Positions 39,460 to 49,866 are shown, counted from the stretch's first letter. The stretch: 64,000 nucleotides of DNA from Flavobacterium davisii (GCF_019565505.1 NZ_CP067378.1:2976001-3040000), one strand, 5' to 3'. The notes: generated from the letters alone by a model not told the origin. Translations and numbers: made by a program.

Positions 39460-40341
39460 ATGAGTAAGCTATCATTCCTTATTATTATGCTTTTTTTTAA
39501 TTGGAAGTTCTTTGGACAAGAACAATTTTCAATTTATTTTAAAAGCAATAAATATGATTTAACCCCATCTGAAAAGCAGGGAGTAGAAAATTGGATTCAA
39601 GAAAATAAAAAAAGTAAGATATTAACATTAAGTGGTTATACAGATGAAGATGGAAGCAATCAATACAATGATAGTTTAGCTAAAAAAAGAACAGAAACTA
39701 TTTTTAATTTAATAAAAGGAAAGATTGTAATTCGAGAAGATTTTAAAAAAATAAGTTTTGGAGAATTACACCAACAATCCAAAATAAAAGCAGAAAATAG
39801 AAAAGTAGTAGTCTTCTATTTAAAAGAAAAAGATTTAAATAAAGAAAAAGAAATTATAGCACCAAAATTGCCAACGAATAACTCCCGTGATTTAGTTATT
39901 TTTCCCCACAGCCTACTACTAAATAATCCAGATGGTAGCGAAACAGAAATAAAATTAGATACGCAATTCATGAAAAAAATACATGAAGCAAAAGTAGGAG
40001 AGAAGTTAAAAATCGAAAATTTAAATTTTGTATTAAATACCTATGCTATAACCCAAGAATCGAGAGGGAAACTGTACGAGTTATGGTTAGTTATGCAACA
40101 AAATCCAAAATTAAAAATTCAAATACAAGGCCACGTTTGTTGTGTTAATAAAGATAGACAAGACTTGTCAACCCAACGGGCAAAAGCCGTATATAAATTT
40201 TTAGAATTTAAAAATGTTGATAAGTCCAGAATGTCTTACAAAGGTTTTGGAAGTAGTCAACCATTATATGAGTTGCCTGAAAAAAGCGAAGAAGAAAGAG
40301 CCGCCAATAGAAGAGTAGAAATAGAAATAGTAGAAAATTAG
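39460..40341 (+). CDS. Secreted protein with two OmpA-like peptidoglycan-binding domains
   Basis: A 293-residue protein with a signal peptide (MSKLSFLIIMLFFNWKFFGQ). The first OmpA-like domain (about 22-125) contains LTLSGYTDEDGSNQYNDSLAKKR. A linker follows (DLVIFPHSLLLNNPDGSETE), then the second domain (about 180-291) with IQIQGHVCCVNKDRQDLST and NRRVEIEIVEN. The two-domain layout without a beta-barrel or lipobox is less usual than a single OmpA tail. Likely anchors in peptidoglycan; exact role unknown. Frame intact. Confidence 0.8.
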   Translation: MSKLSFLIIMLFFNWKFFGQEQFSIYFKSNKYDLTPSEKQGVENWIQENKKSKILTLSGYTDEDGSNQYNDSLAKKRTETIFNLIKGKIVIREDFKKISFGELHQQSKIKAENRKVVVFYLKEKDLNKEKEIIAPKLPTNNSRDLVIFPHSLLLNNPDGSETEIKLDTQFMKKIHEAKVGEKLKIENLNFVLNTYAITQESRGKLYELWLVMQQNPKLKIQIQGHVCCVNKDRQDLSTQRAKAVYKFLEFKNVDKSRMSYKGFGSSQPLYELPEKSEEERAANRRVEIEIVEN

Positions 40342-40389
40342 CAATCTAAAAAAAGTGATATGATTTACGGTTAAGAATTAACTTCTTTT

Positions 40390-40397
40390 TATCTTTG
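40390..40397 (+). promoter_or_regulatory. -7 element (TATCTTTG) for purM
   Basis: A perfect TAnnTTTG match 26 bp before ATG 40424. Confidence 0.5.
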
Positions 40398-40423
40398 CGC
40401 CACAACAACATAACTTTTATATA

Positions 40424-41602
40424 ATGACTTCCGATACTTCAAAGCGTTACGCAATGCGAGGTGTTTCTGCATCCAAAGAAGATGTACATAACGCTATAAA
40501 AAATATTGATAAAGGTTTATTTCCAAAAGCTTTTTGTAAAATAGTTCCCGATTATTTAACAGCAGATGAAGACTATTGCTTAATTATGCACGCCGATGGT
40601 GCCGGTACAAAATCTTCATTAGCTTATGCGTACTGGAAAGAAACAAGCGATTTATCCGTATGGAAAGGAATTGCACAAGATGCGCTTATTATGAATATAG
40701 ACGACCTATTGTGTGTGGGCGCAGTAGATAATATAATGTTATCGTCTACTATTGGACGTAATAAAAATTTAATTCCAGGAGAAATTATTTCTGCTATTAT
40801 TGAAGGGACAGAAGAATTAATACAAGAATTAAAAACTTTTGGAGTTACAATTCACTCCACAGGTGGCGAAACAGCCGATGTAGGAGATTTAGTTCGTACT
40901 ATTATTGTAGATTCAACAGTTACAGCTCGTATAAAACGTTCAAAAGTCATAGATAATGCCCGTATTACTGAAGGAGATGTGATTGTAGGTTTAGCTTCCT
41001 ATGGACAAGCTACTTATGAAAAAACATATAATGGCGGAATGGGAAGTAATGGTTTAACTTCAGCTCGACATGACGTATTTGTTCATGAATTAGCCACTAA
41101 ATATCCTGAAAGCTATGACGCTTCCGTACCGTCAGAGTTAGTTTATTCAGGACAAGTTCGTCTAACGGATACAGTTGAAGGATCTCCAATAGATGCAGGT
41201 AAATTAGTATTATCTCCTACGCGCACTTATGCTCCAGTAATTAAACAAATTTTAGAAAGATATACACCAAATCAAATTCATGGGATGGTACATTGTAGTG
41301 GAGGAGCTCAAACAAAAATTTTACACTTCATAGATAACCTTCACATTATTAAAGATAATTTATTTAAAATTCCCCCTTTATTTAAGTTAATTCAAGAACA
41401 ATCAAAAACCGATTGGAAAGAAATGTATCAAGTTTTCAACTGTGGTCATCGAATGGAATTATATGTACCTGCCGAAATAGCAAATGATATCATAACCATA
41501 GCCCAATCGTTTAGTATTGACGCACAAATTATAGGGCGAGTGGAAGCTTCTAGAACCAAAAAATTAACGATTAAATCTGAATTTGGTAATTTTGAATACT
41601 AA
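40424..41602 (+). CDS. purM: Phosphoribosylformylglycinamidine cyclo-ligase (AIR synthase)
   Basis: A 392-residue PurM-fold enzyme making 5-aminoimidazole ribonucleotide in purine synthesis. It has MHADGAGTKSSLAY (ATP/metal loop), NIDDLLCVGAVDN, STGGETADVGDLVRTI and HCSGGAQTKILHF. It is longer than E. coli PurM (345) and of the divergent Bacteroidota type. Frame intact. It has its own promoter element and stands apart from other pur genes. Confidence 0.9.
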   Translation: MTSDTSKRYAMRGVSASKEDVHNAIKNIDKGLFPKAFCKIVPDYLTADEDYCLIMHADGAGTKSSLAYAYWKETSDLSVWKGIAQDALIMNIDDLLCVGAVDNIMLSSTIGRNKNLIPGEIISAIIEGTEELIQELKTFGVTIHSTGGETADVGDLVRTIIVDSTVTARIKRSKVIDNARITEGDVIVGLASYGQATYEKTYNGGMGSNGLTSARHDVFVHELATKYPESYDASVPSELVYSGQVRLTDTVEGSPIDAGKLVLSPTRTYAPVIKQILERYTPNQIHGMVHCSGGAQTKILHFIDNLHIIKDNLFKIPPLFKLIQEQSKTDWKEMYQVFNCGHRMELYVPAEIANDIITIAQSFSIDAQIIGRVEASRTKKLTIKSEFGNFEY

Positions 41603-41687
41603 TTTTAGATAAGAATAATAAAAAAATGCTAAATGATTATTTATTAATAGTAAAAAAATTAAACAACTAATCTAAAATAAATATTAA

Positions 41688-42044
41688 ATGTACGAATTAC
41701 TATTTTGGAGATACAAAGAGGAAGTTTATCTTAACAATCATGAAGTTTATGAAAAATTGTTAGAAAACAAATTAATTGAAGGTCTAGAAGAACTTCCCGT
41801 TACGATTATTTTGAGTCGTATATCAAATGTGTTTGCTAAATGGGAAAAAATAGACTCCATGAGTTTTAAAAATACAACAGGAGTTGGAGCGTTTCATATA
41901 AAAATAACGAATCAAAGTCTATTGATAAATTGTTACGGTACAAAAGGAACTGACATGGATAAACTGTGTCAAATTATGGATGAATTTAAATGTCCATTAT
42001 ACGATCCGCAAGTCCCTGTGCGATATGATGAATTTGCTGAGTAA
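41688..42044 (+). CDS. Unknown protein (118 aa), possibly immunity-like
   Basis: MYELLFWRYKEEVYLNNHEVY, with a central VFAKWEKIDSMSF and the end CPLYDPQVPVRYDEFAE. I do not recognise a named family with certainty. Its size, acidic character and pairing with another small acidic gene 2 bp downstream resemble immunity proteins of Bacteroidota polymorphic-toxin clusters; this is inference and no toxin gene is nearby. The frame is intact. Confidence 0.55.
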   Translation: MYELLFWRYKEEVYLNNHEVYEKLLENKLIEGLEELPVTIILSRISNVFAKWEKIDSMSFKNTTGVGAFHIKITNQSLLINCYGTKGTDMDKLCQIMDEFKCPLYDPQVPVRYDEFAE

Positions 42045-42046
42045 AG

Positions 42047-42487
42047 ATGAAAATTAATCCAAAAATAGGAATTGATCAATTGGTTTTCGGGATGAAACCC
42101 AATGATGTAGTAAAGTTGTATGGACAACCCAACAAAGAATTTAAAGATGAAGAAGAAAACTTAATTTACCTTTATAATGAACAAAAATGGCGTTTGACAT
42201 TTTATGAAGAAGAAGAATTTCGTTTGGGATATATTATTTCATCAAATCCCAATTTGTTATTATTTGATCAAACAATCATAGCAAAACCTATTCATCTAAT
42301 TCAAGAATTACTGAAAGCCAAAAATTTTAAACCATTAGAAATAGAATCGTTTGACTCAGTTGATAATTATTTTAACGAATCAAATTGGATGATTTTTCAA
42401 GTTGAGTACAATCAAGTAATCCGTTTTGAATTAGGAGCTGTATTTAATGATAGTTCGGATGAATTTGATTGGAAATTTAAAGGATGA
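42047..42487 (+). CDS. Unknown protein (146 aa), possibly immunity-like
   Basis: It starts MKINPKIGIDQLVFGMKPND two bases after the preceding stop, so the pair is surely co-transcribed. The opening KIGIDQLVFGMKPNDVVKLYGQP resembles the start of a class of small cytoplasmic proteins found among Bacteroidota toxin-immunity genes. The rest is acidic and aromatic-rich (SSDEFDWKFKG end). No signal peptide or membrane segment. A hairpin terminator and then family A and C repeats follow directly. Confidence 0.55.
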   Translation: MKINPKIGIDQLVFGMKPNDVVKLYGQPNKEFKDEEENLIYLYNEQKWRLTFYEEEEFRLGYIISSNPNLLLFDQTIIAKPIHLIQELLKAKNFKPLEIESFDSVDNYFNESNWMIFQVEYNQVIRFELGAVFNDSSDEFDWKFKG

Positions 42488-42545
42488 TAAAAAAACATTT
42501 TAGTAATAAAACGGTTTAAAGAGCACTAGTATACTAAACCCCATA

Positions 42546-42582
42546 GGAGAAATTACATTATCAATGTTATGTAATTTCTCTT
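42546..42582 (+). terminator. Hairpin GAGAAATTACAT/ATGTAATTTCTC with T tail
   Basis: A 12-bp perfect stem around TATCAATGTT followed by TTTT, ending 3 bp before a family A element. The same GGAGAAAT...TTATCAAT...ATTTCTCC motif forms the middle of family B, so this may be a family B remnant now acting as terminator. Confidence 0.7.
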
Positions 42583-42585
42583 TTA

Positions 42586-42785
42586 AACCCAGATTCTGTA
42601 TTAGATTTCGTTGTGAAACAAAATTTTTCAATAAATTCAAGTGCTCACGGAAAATTTTAGAAGAAGAAATAATGAACTATTTTGATGATTAAAATTTGAG
42701 TACGTGCTTGAATTTGAAGAAAATAAAGTTGAATAGATTTACTTCGTCTATTCGCTACGCTCGGGTCTAATGCGTAATCTGGGTT
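42586..42785 (+). repeat. Family A hairpin element, copy 7 (well kept)
   Basis: AACCCAGATTCTGTATTAG on the left, TCTAATGCGTAATCTGGGTT on the right, interior nearly identical to the copies at 17773, 56571 and 63039. Left flank TTA, right flank TAA. Followed 32 bp later by family C in reverse orientation. Confidence 0.9.
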
Positions 42786-42817
42786 TAATGGTATGATTTA
42801 AGATCTTTGAGGTTTTT

Positions 42818-43030
42818 AACCCCGATTTCAAGAAAGTATTGTTCTTTGACAAATGAGAGCTAACTTGCATTTGCGAGCGAAGCCTTTGTAAAAAGTGTTG
42901 AATTTATCCCCTCCAAGATTTTGGCTGAAATGTAAAAAAGCCTCCATTTGGAAGTCCTTTGAGACAATCAATGATCAAACACTATGTTATCTCGTATAGA
43001 ATAATTTTAGCTAAGTTGGATAGAGTTACG
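42818..43030 (-). repeat. Family C element, copy 2 (reverse orientation)
   Basis: The reverse complement aligns end to end with 14527-14739 (213 bp each, few differences). Its left edge AACCCCGATTTCAAG resembles the family A terminus. A terminator-like hairpin sits in the middle (GCCTCCATTTGGAAGTC on the plus strand). Confidence 0.75.
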
Positions 43031-43096
43031 TTATAGATTTTGCGATGAAGATAAAATAATTAAAATTTTGTTCTAATATAATTTTTGAAAAAAAAT

Positions 43097-43136
43097 CGGT
43101 TTTATACTTCCAAAATAGAATGGAAGTATAAAACCG
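43097..43136 (-). terminator. Intrinsic terminator of the selO unit
   Basis: CGGTTTTATACTTCCA / TGGAAGTATAAAACCG, a 16-bp perfect stem with an 8-nt loop; reading on the minus strand it is followed by ATTTTTTTT. It lies 22 bp past the selO stop. Confidence 0.85.
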
Positions 43137-43157
43137 GAATTATTAAAAAATTAAGAA

Positions 43158-44722
43158 CTACAAGATAATTGAGAGCAGCCTATTTTTTTCTTTTGCCCAA
43201 TCGGGTCTTTTAGCAAACCATTTTTCATATTCTGGTTGTTCATCGTATGGATGTTGTATTACTTGATATAGCTCTTCTAATAAACTATAGTCTTCTAAAT
43301 CAGATTTTTCTATTGCTAGTTGAACCATGTAATTCCTAAGGATATATTTTGGATTTACTAAGTTCATATTTTTTCTTCTTTCTTCATTAGAAAGAGACTC
43401 TAAATTAATTCTATTCAAATAATTTTCAAACCATACGAACCATGAATTTTCATTTTCAGGAGTATTATTTGCTACTTCGTAAAAAGCATCTTGTATGACT
43501 TGAAAAGCATCTTGTATCGTTTTTTCTTTTGAAATATTGCCTAACAATCGAAAAAATATAGTATAATCTGTTTCTTTTAATTGTAATAAATTAACTAATT
43601 GGTAGATTAATTCGCGATCAGAATCATGAGTTTGTATAAGACCTAATTTTTTTCGCATCATATTGATATAGTCATTTTCGTACTCATTTTCATATTCATG
43701 AAGTATTTCTTCTAAGTCTTTTGTTTCATTGATCAAAGGATATAAGGCATTTGCTAGTTGATATAAATTCCAAAGAGATACCTGAGGTTGATTACCAAAA
43801 GCATATCTATGCTGATGAGAATCGGTAGTATTAGGAGTCCAATTAGGGTTGTAGTCTTCTAACCAACCGTAAGGGCCATAATCAATAGTAATACCGTGAA
43901 TAGACATATTATCTGTATTCATAACTCCGTGTACAAAACCTACTTGTTGCCAATCTGTGATTAATTTTCGTGTTAATTGAGCAACTGTTTTAAAAAAAAG
44001 GATATATGCTTCTTTTCCTGTTTTTTTAATTTCAGGAAAATAATGTTTGATGGTAAAATCAGTTAATAATTGTAAATTTTTTAAATCATTTCGAGCGGCA
44101 AATAATTCGAAATTTCCAAATCGAATAAATGAAGGAGCAACACGGCATACAATAGCCCCTTTTTCATAAGCGGGGTTTCCGCTGTATAGAATATCTCTTA
44201 GTACATCATTACCTGTTGTTATGATGCTAAGTGACCGAGTAGAGGCAATACCTAAAGCATTCATGGCTTCGGCACATAAATATTCTCTAATGGAAGATCG
44301 TAGTACAGCTAAACCATCGGCATTTCTTGAATAAGGTGTTTTTCCAGCTCCTTTTAATTGAAGTGTATATTGTTTATTGTTAATTTCAATTTCAAATAAA
44401 TTAATAGCACGGCCATCTCCTAGTTGACCAGCCCAGACACCAAATTGATGACCGCCATAACACATTGAAAATGGGGTAGTTTCAGGATATATTTTTTTCC
44501 AGAAAAAATAGATATAAAGTCCTCTGATTTTAGGTCATTTATTGAAAGACCTAATTCTTTAGCAAAAAGAATGTTTACATGTACTAAACTGGTTTTTTTT
44601 GGATAAGTAGGGGTTGTGTATGAAAAAGCAGACTCAAATACTTTTCGAACTGTATTTTCGTTAATAGGATCAGCCGGTAGTTCCTTTGTAAATTTATTTT
44701 TAATTGAAAATGATAAGGACAT
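43158..44722 (-). pseudogene. selO: Protein adenylyltransferase SelO (YdiU), one-base frameshift
   Basis: A pseudokinase-fold enzyme that AMPylates proteins in redox control. Part 1 (MSLSFSIKNKFTKELPADP) runs to SIFSGKK; the T7 run at 44492-44498 is one base short of giving GKKIYPETTPFSMCYGGHQFGVWAGQLGDGRA. Part 2 carries LQLKGAGKTPYSRNADGLAVLRSS, MNTDNMSIHGITIDYGPYGW (the DYGP metal motif) and YILRNYMVQLAIE. Restored length is about 521 residues. The C terminus lacks a CxxC/selenocysteine motif, unlike many SelO. Eighteen bases after the DUF1304 stop, same strand. Confidence 0.9.
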
Positions 44723-44740
44723 ATAAAATTTAAAAAAGGA

Positions 44741-45103
44741 TTAACTAAATAATAGAGTAATTATTGCTAGTAATGCAGGAATTGTTTGTACAAATAAAAT
44801 GCGTTTAGATACTGTTAAAGCACCATAAATGCCCGCAACAGCTACACAACCTAGAAAAAATAGAGCAATATTTTCAAACCATTCAATGTTTTTTATTAAG
44901 AGAGACCATATTAACCCAGCAGCTAAAAAACCATTATATAAGCCTTGATTTGCAGCTAGAGTTTTGGTAGGTTCGAATAGGTTTTTAGGAATGGTTTTAA
45001 ATACTTTAGGAGCCTTTGTAGTCCAAGCAAACATTTCAATCCATAGGATATATATATGAATGAATGTTATAAAAAGAATAATAGTTTTGGCTAAGATTAA
45101 CAT
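44741..45103 (-). CDS. DUF1304 four-helix membrane protein
   Basis: A 120-residue protein with four hydrophobic helices: ILAKTIILFITFIHIYILWI, NGFLAAGLIWSLLI, ENIALFFLGCVAVAGIYGAL and QTIPALLAIITLLF. Between them lies NLFEPTKTLAANQGLYNGF, the DUF1304 signature. Function unknown. It is upstream of selO with an 18-bp gap, so they are probably co-transcribed. Frame intact. Confidence 0.85.
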   Translation of the reverse strand: MLILAKTIILFITFIHIYILWIEMFAWTTKAPKVFKTIPKNLFEPTKTLAANQGLYNGFLAAGLIWSLLIKNIEWFENIALFFLGCVAVAGIYGALTVSKRILFVQTIPALLAIITLLFS

Positions 45104-45384
45104 AGTTGATTTTTTTATAAATTGTAATATTTTAACTGTTTTTTGATAGATTTGATATTGATAATTAAGTCGTTCTAGATAAAAATAACTTTGCCTTTTT
45201 TACTCTTAATTTAGTAGAATTAGATCTACCTGAAAAAGCTGTATATCTTTTATCTTCTTTACTTTTTTATTTCGATTATTAAGTTTAGCACCTAATCTGA
45301 TTATAATTTATTAAAATTATATTACATGCCAAATGATTATTTATTTTTTTATTGAGGGAACTCGGATTTTAGGTATTTTATAGA

Positions 45385-45893
45385 TTAAAGCATGGACTTG
45401 TGTATGTGTTTACGTTTATGTTTAGTTTGGACTAAATTATTTTCTCCAGAAATGACACTGATATTTCCATTTGTTTCAAACATTGCAAGTTTAACATTGT
45501 CAAAATGTTCAATACCATGTTCTCGTACGGCTTGTTCTAATTCTTCTAAAGTTATTCCTAAACGTGTTAATGCTTTATAATCAGTAATTCCGTCATGTAT
45601 TAATATTTCGGGTTTATTTGTCATCAAGTTTTTGATCGTACTTGATTTTATCATTGCTTTTTTAAAAATGAGATTAATTATAAAAAGTGCTAAAGCTGCT
45701 GTTAAGCCCCCTGAAAGAGAAGTGTCACTTCCTACCATTGCATTTTGCACGGAATTACTAATTAGTAAAATTAGAATAATATCAGCTGTATTAAGTTGTG
45801 AAAGTTCTTTTTTCCAAATAATTGAAGGGCAATTATCATGAATAAATAAACAGATGCACTACGTATTATGATATCTAAAAAAGCGTTCATCAT
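45385..45893 (-). pseudogene. YetF/DUF421 family membrane protein, one-base frameshift
   Basis: ATG 45893 overlaps the rimB-rimK stop as ATGA. The first segment ([20 protein letters not shown]..., LQLFGKK) is followed in another frame by ELSQLNTADIILILLISNSVQNAMVG. The break lies in T6 at 45808-45813 (A6 on the coding strand, one short). The rest has the DUF421 pattern: QNAMVGSDTSLSGGLTAAL, then a cytoplasmic domain with KPEILIHDG and ITLEELEQAVREHGI. The conserved GKKELSQL motif lies exactly at the break. Restored length ~169. Function unknown; Bacillus YetF-type proteins influence spore and membrane properties. Confidence 0.82.
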
Positions 45894-47260
45894 TTAATTT
45901 TAAAATTTTTTTCAATCGCCTTTATCATTTCACCTGCAATATCTTTATGTGTAGCACCTTCTATGCCTTCTAGACACGGAGAAGAATTTACTTCTAATAA
46001 TAGAGGTCCTTTACTGGATCGAATAATATCTACTCCAGCTACCTTTAAATCCATTGCTTTGGCTGCTTTAATAGCTATTTTCTTTTCAGCAGCAGTTACT
46101 TTAATTACAGATGCACTTCCTCCCATGTGTATATTGGCTCTGAACTCTCCGGGGGCTGCTTCTCTTTGCATGGCAGCTACTACTTTACCATCTACAACAA
46201 ATAGACGTAAATCTTTACCATTAGCCTCTTTAATAAATTCTTGTACTAAGATGTTAGCATTTAAACTTTTAAATGCGTTGATAACTGATTCAGCTGCTTT
46301 TTTTGTTTCCGCTAATACAACTCCTTTTCCTTGTGTACCTTCTAATAATTTTATTATTAAAGGGGAGCCACCTACCATTTTGATTAAATCATTTGTGTCT
46401 AAAGGGGAATTGGCAAATCCTGTGGTGGGAATGTCAATGCCACTTTGTAGTAATAATTGTAACGAAAATAATTTATCTCTAGATTGCGTAATAGCTGCTG
46501 CGGAGTTAAGAGTAAAAACTTTCATGGCTTCAAACTGCCGAATTAAAGTACAACCATAATACGTAATACTTGGTCGAATGCGCGGAATAACGGCATCAAA
46601 ATTGTCCAAAACACGTCCTCCTCGATAATGAATTTCGGGTGTTGTGGCATCCAATTTAATATAACATTCTTTAATATTTAAAAATTCCATTTCATGTCCA
46701 CGCATTTCACCTGCTTCCATGATTCGGCAATTACTATATAAATTAGGATTACTAGCTAATACGGCAATTCTCAGTTTAGCACTGGATTCTTTATTAACAT
46801 GATAATGAGATTTTATTTCATCAAAAGAGGGTTGTCCTAAAATGTATTTTTCTTCAGGATCTACCATCATTTTTCCGACCATAGCCTCACGTCCTAAAAG
46901 CATACGGAATCCCATAGAGTCTCTATTTGCTAGAGTTACTTCAATAGGAAAGGTTTCATTACCAATGCTTAAGTTTGTTTTAATGACATAACGTTGTTCT
47001 CTATAGCCGCTAGAGCTTTTTACAATTCTTTTATCTATTAATTTAGCTTCGCAATGTCTAATTATTTTAACATTACCTTGAAGCGGATTAACATCAAACT
47101 TAACCCAATTTTCTCCATTTTTAGAAAAAGGAGTAATATTTGTAGCGTGCATAGCCGATGTTTTGGCTCCAGAATCGACTCTTGCTTTAATATAAGGAAT
47201 TTCTAACTCAGGAAAAGAGCACCATTCCTCGCTTCCAATAATATCTTTTTTAGATGACAT
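45890..47260 (-). CDS. rimK: RimB-like ATP-dependent protease domain fused to RimK glutamate ligase
   Basis: A 456-residue fusion. Residues ~1-150 form an ATP-dependent zinc protease/RimB-type aspartyl-protease-like domain ([24 protein letters not shown]). Residues ~160-456 are a RimK ATP-grasp ligase ([69 protein letters not shown]). RimK adds glutamates to ribosomal protein S6; RimB in other bacteria is its partner, and here the two are one polypeptide. Frame intact. The stop overlaps the start of the YetF gene. Confidence 0.9.
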   Translation of the reverse strand: MSSKKDIIGSEEWCSFPELEIPYIKARVDSGAKTSAMHATNITPFSKNGENWVKFDVNPLQGNVKIIRHCEAKLIDKRIVKSSSGYREQRYVIKTNLSIGNETFPIEVTLANRDSMGFRMLLGREAMVGKMMVDPEEKYILGQPSFDEIKSHYHVNKESSAKLRIAVLASNPNLYSNCRIMEAGEMRGHEMEFLNIKECYIKLDATTPEIHYRGGRVLDNFDAVIPRIRPSITYYGCTLIRQFEAMKVFTLNSAAAITQSRDKLFSLQLLLQSGIDIPTTGFANSPLDTNDLIKMVGGSPLIIKLLEGTQGKGVVLAETKKAAESVINAFKSLNANILVQEFIKEANGKDLRLFVVDGKVVAAMQREAAPGEFRANIHMGGSASVIKVTAAEKKIAIKAAKAMDLKVAGVDIIRSSKGPLLLEVNSSPCLEGIEGATHKDIAGEMIKAIEKNFKIK

Positions 47261-47311
47261 ACTTTTAAATAATCAAATAAGATAACAATAAATAATTATT
47301 TTCGAATAAAA

Positions 47312-47335
47312 AAGCCTACTAGTCTGTAGGCTTTT
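47312..47335 (-). terminator. Terminator overlapping the clpC stop codon
   Basis: On the coding strand AAGCCTAC-AGACTA-GTAGGCTT followed by TTTTATTCG. The left arm encodes the last residues (KPTD) and the loop contains the start of the TAG stop, so translation to the end would cover part of the hairpin. Confidence 0.75.
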
Positions 47336-49866
47336 GAGATTTTTTTACTTGAATTTTTAATTCTTGTGAACCACTGTCTAAATCCATCTCAATTATATCT
47401 CCTTCATGTATTTTAGAGGTAATAATTTCTTCTGCTAGAGCATCTTCTATATATTTTTGAATGGCTCTTTTTAAAGGACGTGCACCAAACTGTTTATCAA
47501 AACCTTTGTCTGCAATAAAAGCTTTAGCTTCTTCGGTTAATTGTAATTCATATCCTAATTCTTTAATGCGAGCATATAATTTTTGTAGCTCAATATTAAT
47601 AATTTTATCGATGTCTTCTTTTTCTAGAGCATTAAATACAATAACATCGTCAATTCTGTTTAAGAACTCAGGCGCAAATGTTTTTTTCAATGCTCCTTCA
47701 ATAACGCCTTTAGCATGATCATCTGCTTGTGCTTGTTTAGCCGCAGTGCCAAAACCAACACCTTGACCAAAATCTTTTAGCTGACGAGCTCCTACGTTAG
47801 AAGTCATAATGATAATTGTATTTCTAAAGTCAATTTTTCTACCTAAGCTATCTGTTAAATACCCATCGTCTAACACTTGTAGCATCATGTTAAAAACATC
47901 GGGATGTGCTTTTTCAATTTCATCTAAAAGGACTACACAGTAGGGTTTGCGTCTCACTTTTTCAGTTAATTGTCCTCCTTCTTCATATCCTACATATCCC
48001 GGAGGTGCTCCTACTAAGCGAGAGATAGCAAATTTTTCCATGTATTCGCTCATGTCAATTCGAACCAAAGCTTCTTCAGAATCAAATAATTCTTTAGCTA
48101 AGACTTTAGCTAATTGTGTTTTACCAACTCCTGTTGAGCCTAAGAATATGAATGAGCCTATTGGTTTGTTAGGATCTTTTAACCCAGCGCGGTTACGTTG
48201 TATAGCACGTGCAATTTTTTTAACAGCATCTTTTTGGCCTATTACTTTTTTGTCTAATATTTCTGGTAAATGAGCCAATTTGTTACTTTCAGTTTGGGCA
48301 ATACGGTTTACAGGAATCCCTGTCATCATAGACACAACATCAGCAACGTTGTCTTCTGTTACACTTATTCTATTGTTTTTAGAATCTTCTTCCCATTGTT
48401 CTTGAGCTATTGCTAATTCTTTTTCAATGCGTTTTTCATCATCTCGTAATTTGGCTGCTTCTTCGTATTTTTGACGTTTTACGACCGTGTTTTTTAGTTC
48501 ACGTACTTCGTCTAATTGACGTTCTAAGTCTAAGATTTGTTTTGGAACATCAATATTGGTTATATGCACACGAGAACCAGCTTCGTCTAAAGCATCAATG
48601 GCTTTATCAGGAAGAAAACGATCGCTCATATAACGTTCCGTTAATTTAACGCAAGCTTCAATTGCTTCCGATGTAAAAATTACATTGTGGTGATCTTCAT
48701 ATTTTCCTTTGATATTATTTAGGATAGTAATAGTTTCTTCAATAGAAGTTGGGTCTACAATAACTTTTTGAAAACGACGCTCTAATGCACCATCTTTTTC
48801 GATGTACTGACGATATTCATCTAAAGTAGTAGCGCCTATACATTGTATTTCTCCTCTTGCAAGAGCTGGTTTAAACATATTAGAGGCATCAAGTGATCCT
48901 GTTGCTCCACCTGCTCCAACAATGGTGTGAATTTCGTCAATGAAAAGAATGATGTCATCATTTTTTTCTAATTCATTCATAACGGCTTTCATACGTTCCT
49001 CAAACTGACCACGATACTTGGTGCCAGCCACTAATGAGGCAAGGTCTAAAGTAACAACTCTTTTGTTGTATAAAATTCTAGAAACCTTTTTTTGTACAAT
49101 TCGTAAAGCTAAACCTTCCGCAATAGCTGATTTACCAACGCCGAGTTCTCCTATTAAAAGGGGGGTTGTTTTTCTTTCTTCTACTTAAGATTTGTGAAAC
49201 ACGCTCTATTTCTTTTTCACGCCCTACTACGGGATCAAGTTTACCTTCTTCAGCCATTTCTGTTAAATCACGTCCAAAATTATCTAAAACAGGTGTTTTT
49301 GATTTTTTATTTGATTTATTGGCAGGATTAGAAGGATTACTTTGACTAAAGCTGTCATCTTGTCTTGAATCATCACCATAAGATGATTCATTTTTAGGAA
49401 AATTGTCTTGAAAATCTTCTTCGTTTGGCATCATAGTTAAATATTGTTCTTTAGCTGTATCGTAATCAATTTTGAGTTTGTGTAATAACTTTGTTGTAGG
49501 ATCATTTTCATTACGTAATATACATAAAAGCAAATGAGCCGTGTTGATTGTTGTGCTTTGAAAAACTTTGGCCTCTAAAAATGTAGTTTTTAAAGCCCTT
49601 TCAGCTTGTCGCGTTAGATGCAAATTTTTTTTATCATTACCTAAAGTAGTATTAGGATTTGTAGGGCTTAATATCTCTACTTTTTTGCGTAAGTGCTCTA
49701 AATCAATAGAGAGGTTGTTTAAAATATGAATGGCAGAACCGCTGCCATCTCTTAAAATTCCAAGCATAAAGTGCTCAGTGCCAATAAAATCATGGCCTAA
49801 ACGCAATGCTTCCTCTTTACTGAAAGTAATTACTTCTCTAACTCTTGGTGAAAAATTGTCATCCAT
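47319..49866 (-). pseudogene. clpC: ATP-dependent Clp protease ATP-binding subunit ClpC, one-base frameshift
   Basis: An AAA+ unfoldase for ClpP. Part 1 ([20 protein letters not shown]) is the Clp N domain with two repeats, a Ser/Asn-rich linker, and [20 protein letters not shown] to RRKKNN. The C6 run (49160-49165) has one extra base; removing it gives [20 protein letters not shown], the first Walker A, with a leucine in place of the usual proline. Part 2 includes [20 protein letters not shown], a UVR-type segment (YEEAAKLRDDEKRIEKE), Walker A2 GSTGVGKT, and the C-terminal D2 domain. Restored length ~849. Probably essential for proteostasis, which makes a sequence error likely. Confidence 0.93.

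Noticed and set aside
45392..46559. Plus-strand frames opposite the yetF and rimB-rimK genes
   Set aside because: Complement of conserved coding sequence, serine- and leucine-rich as expected for antisense frames; no start context or family.
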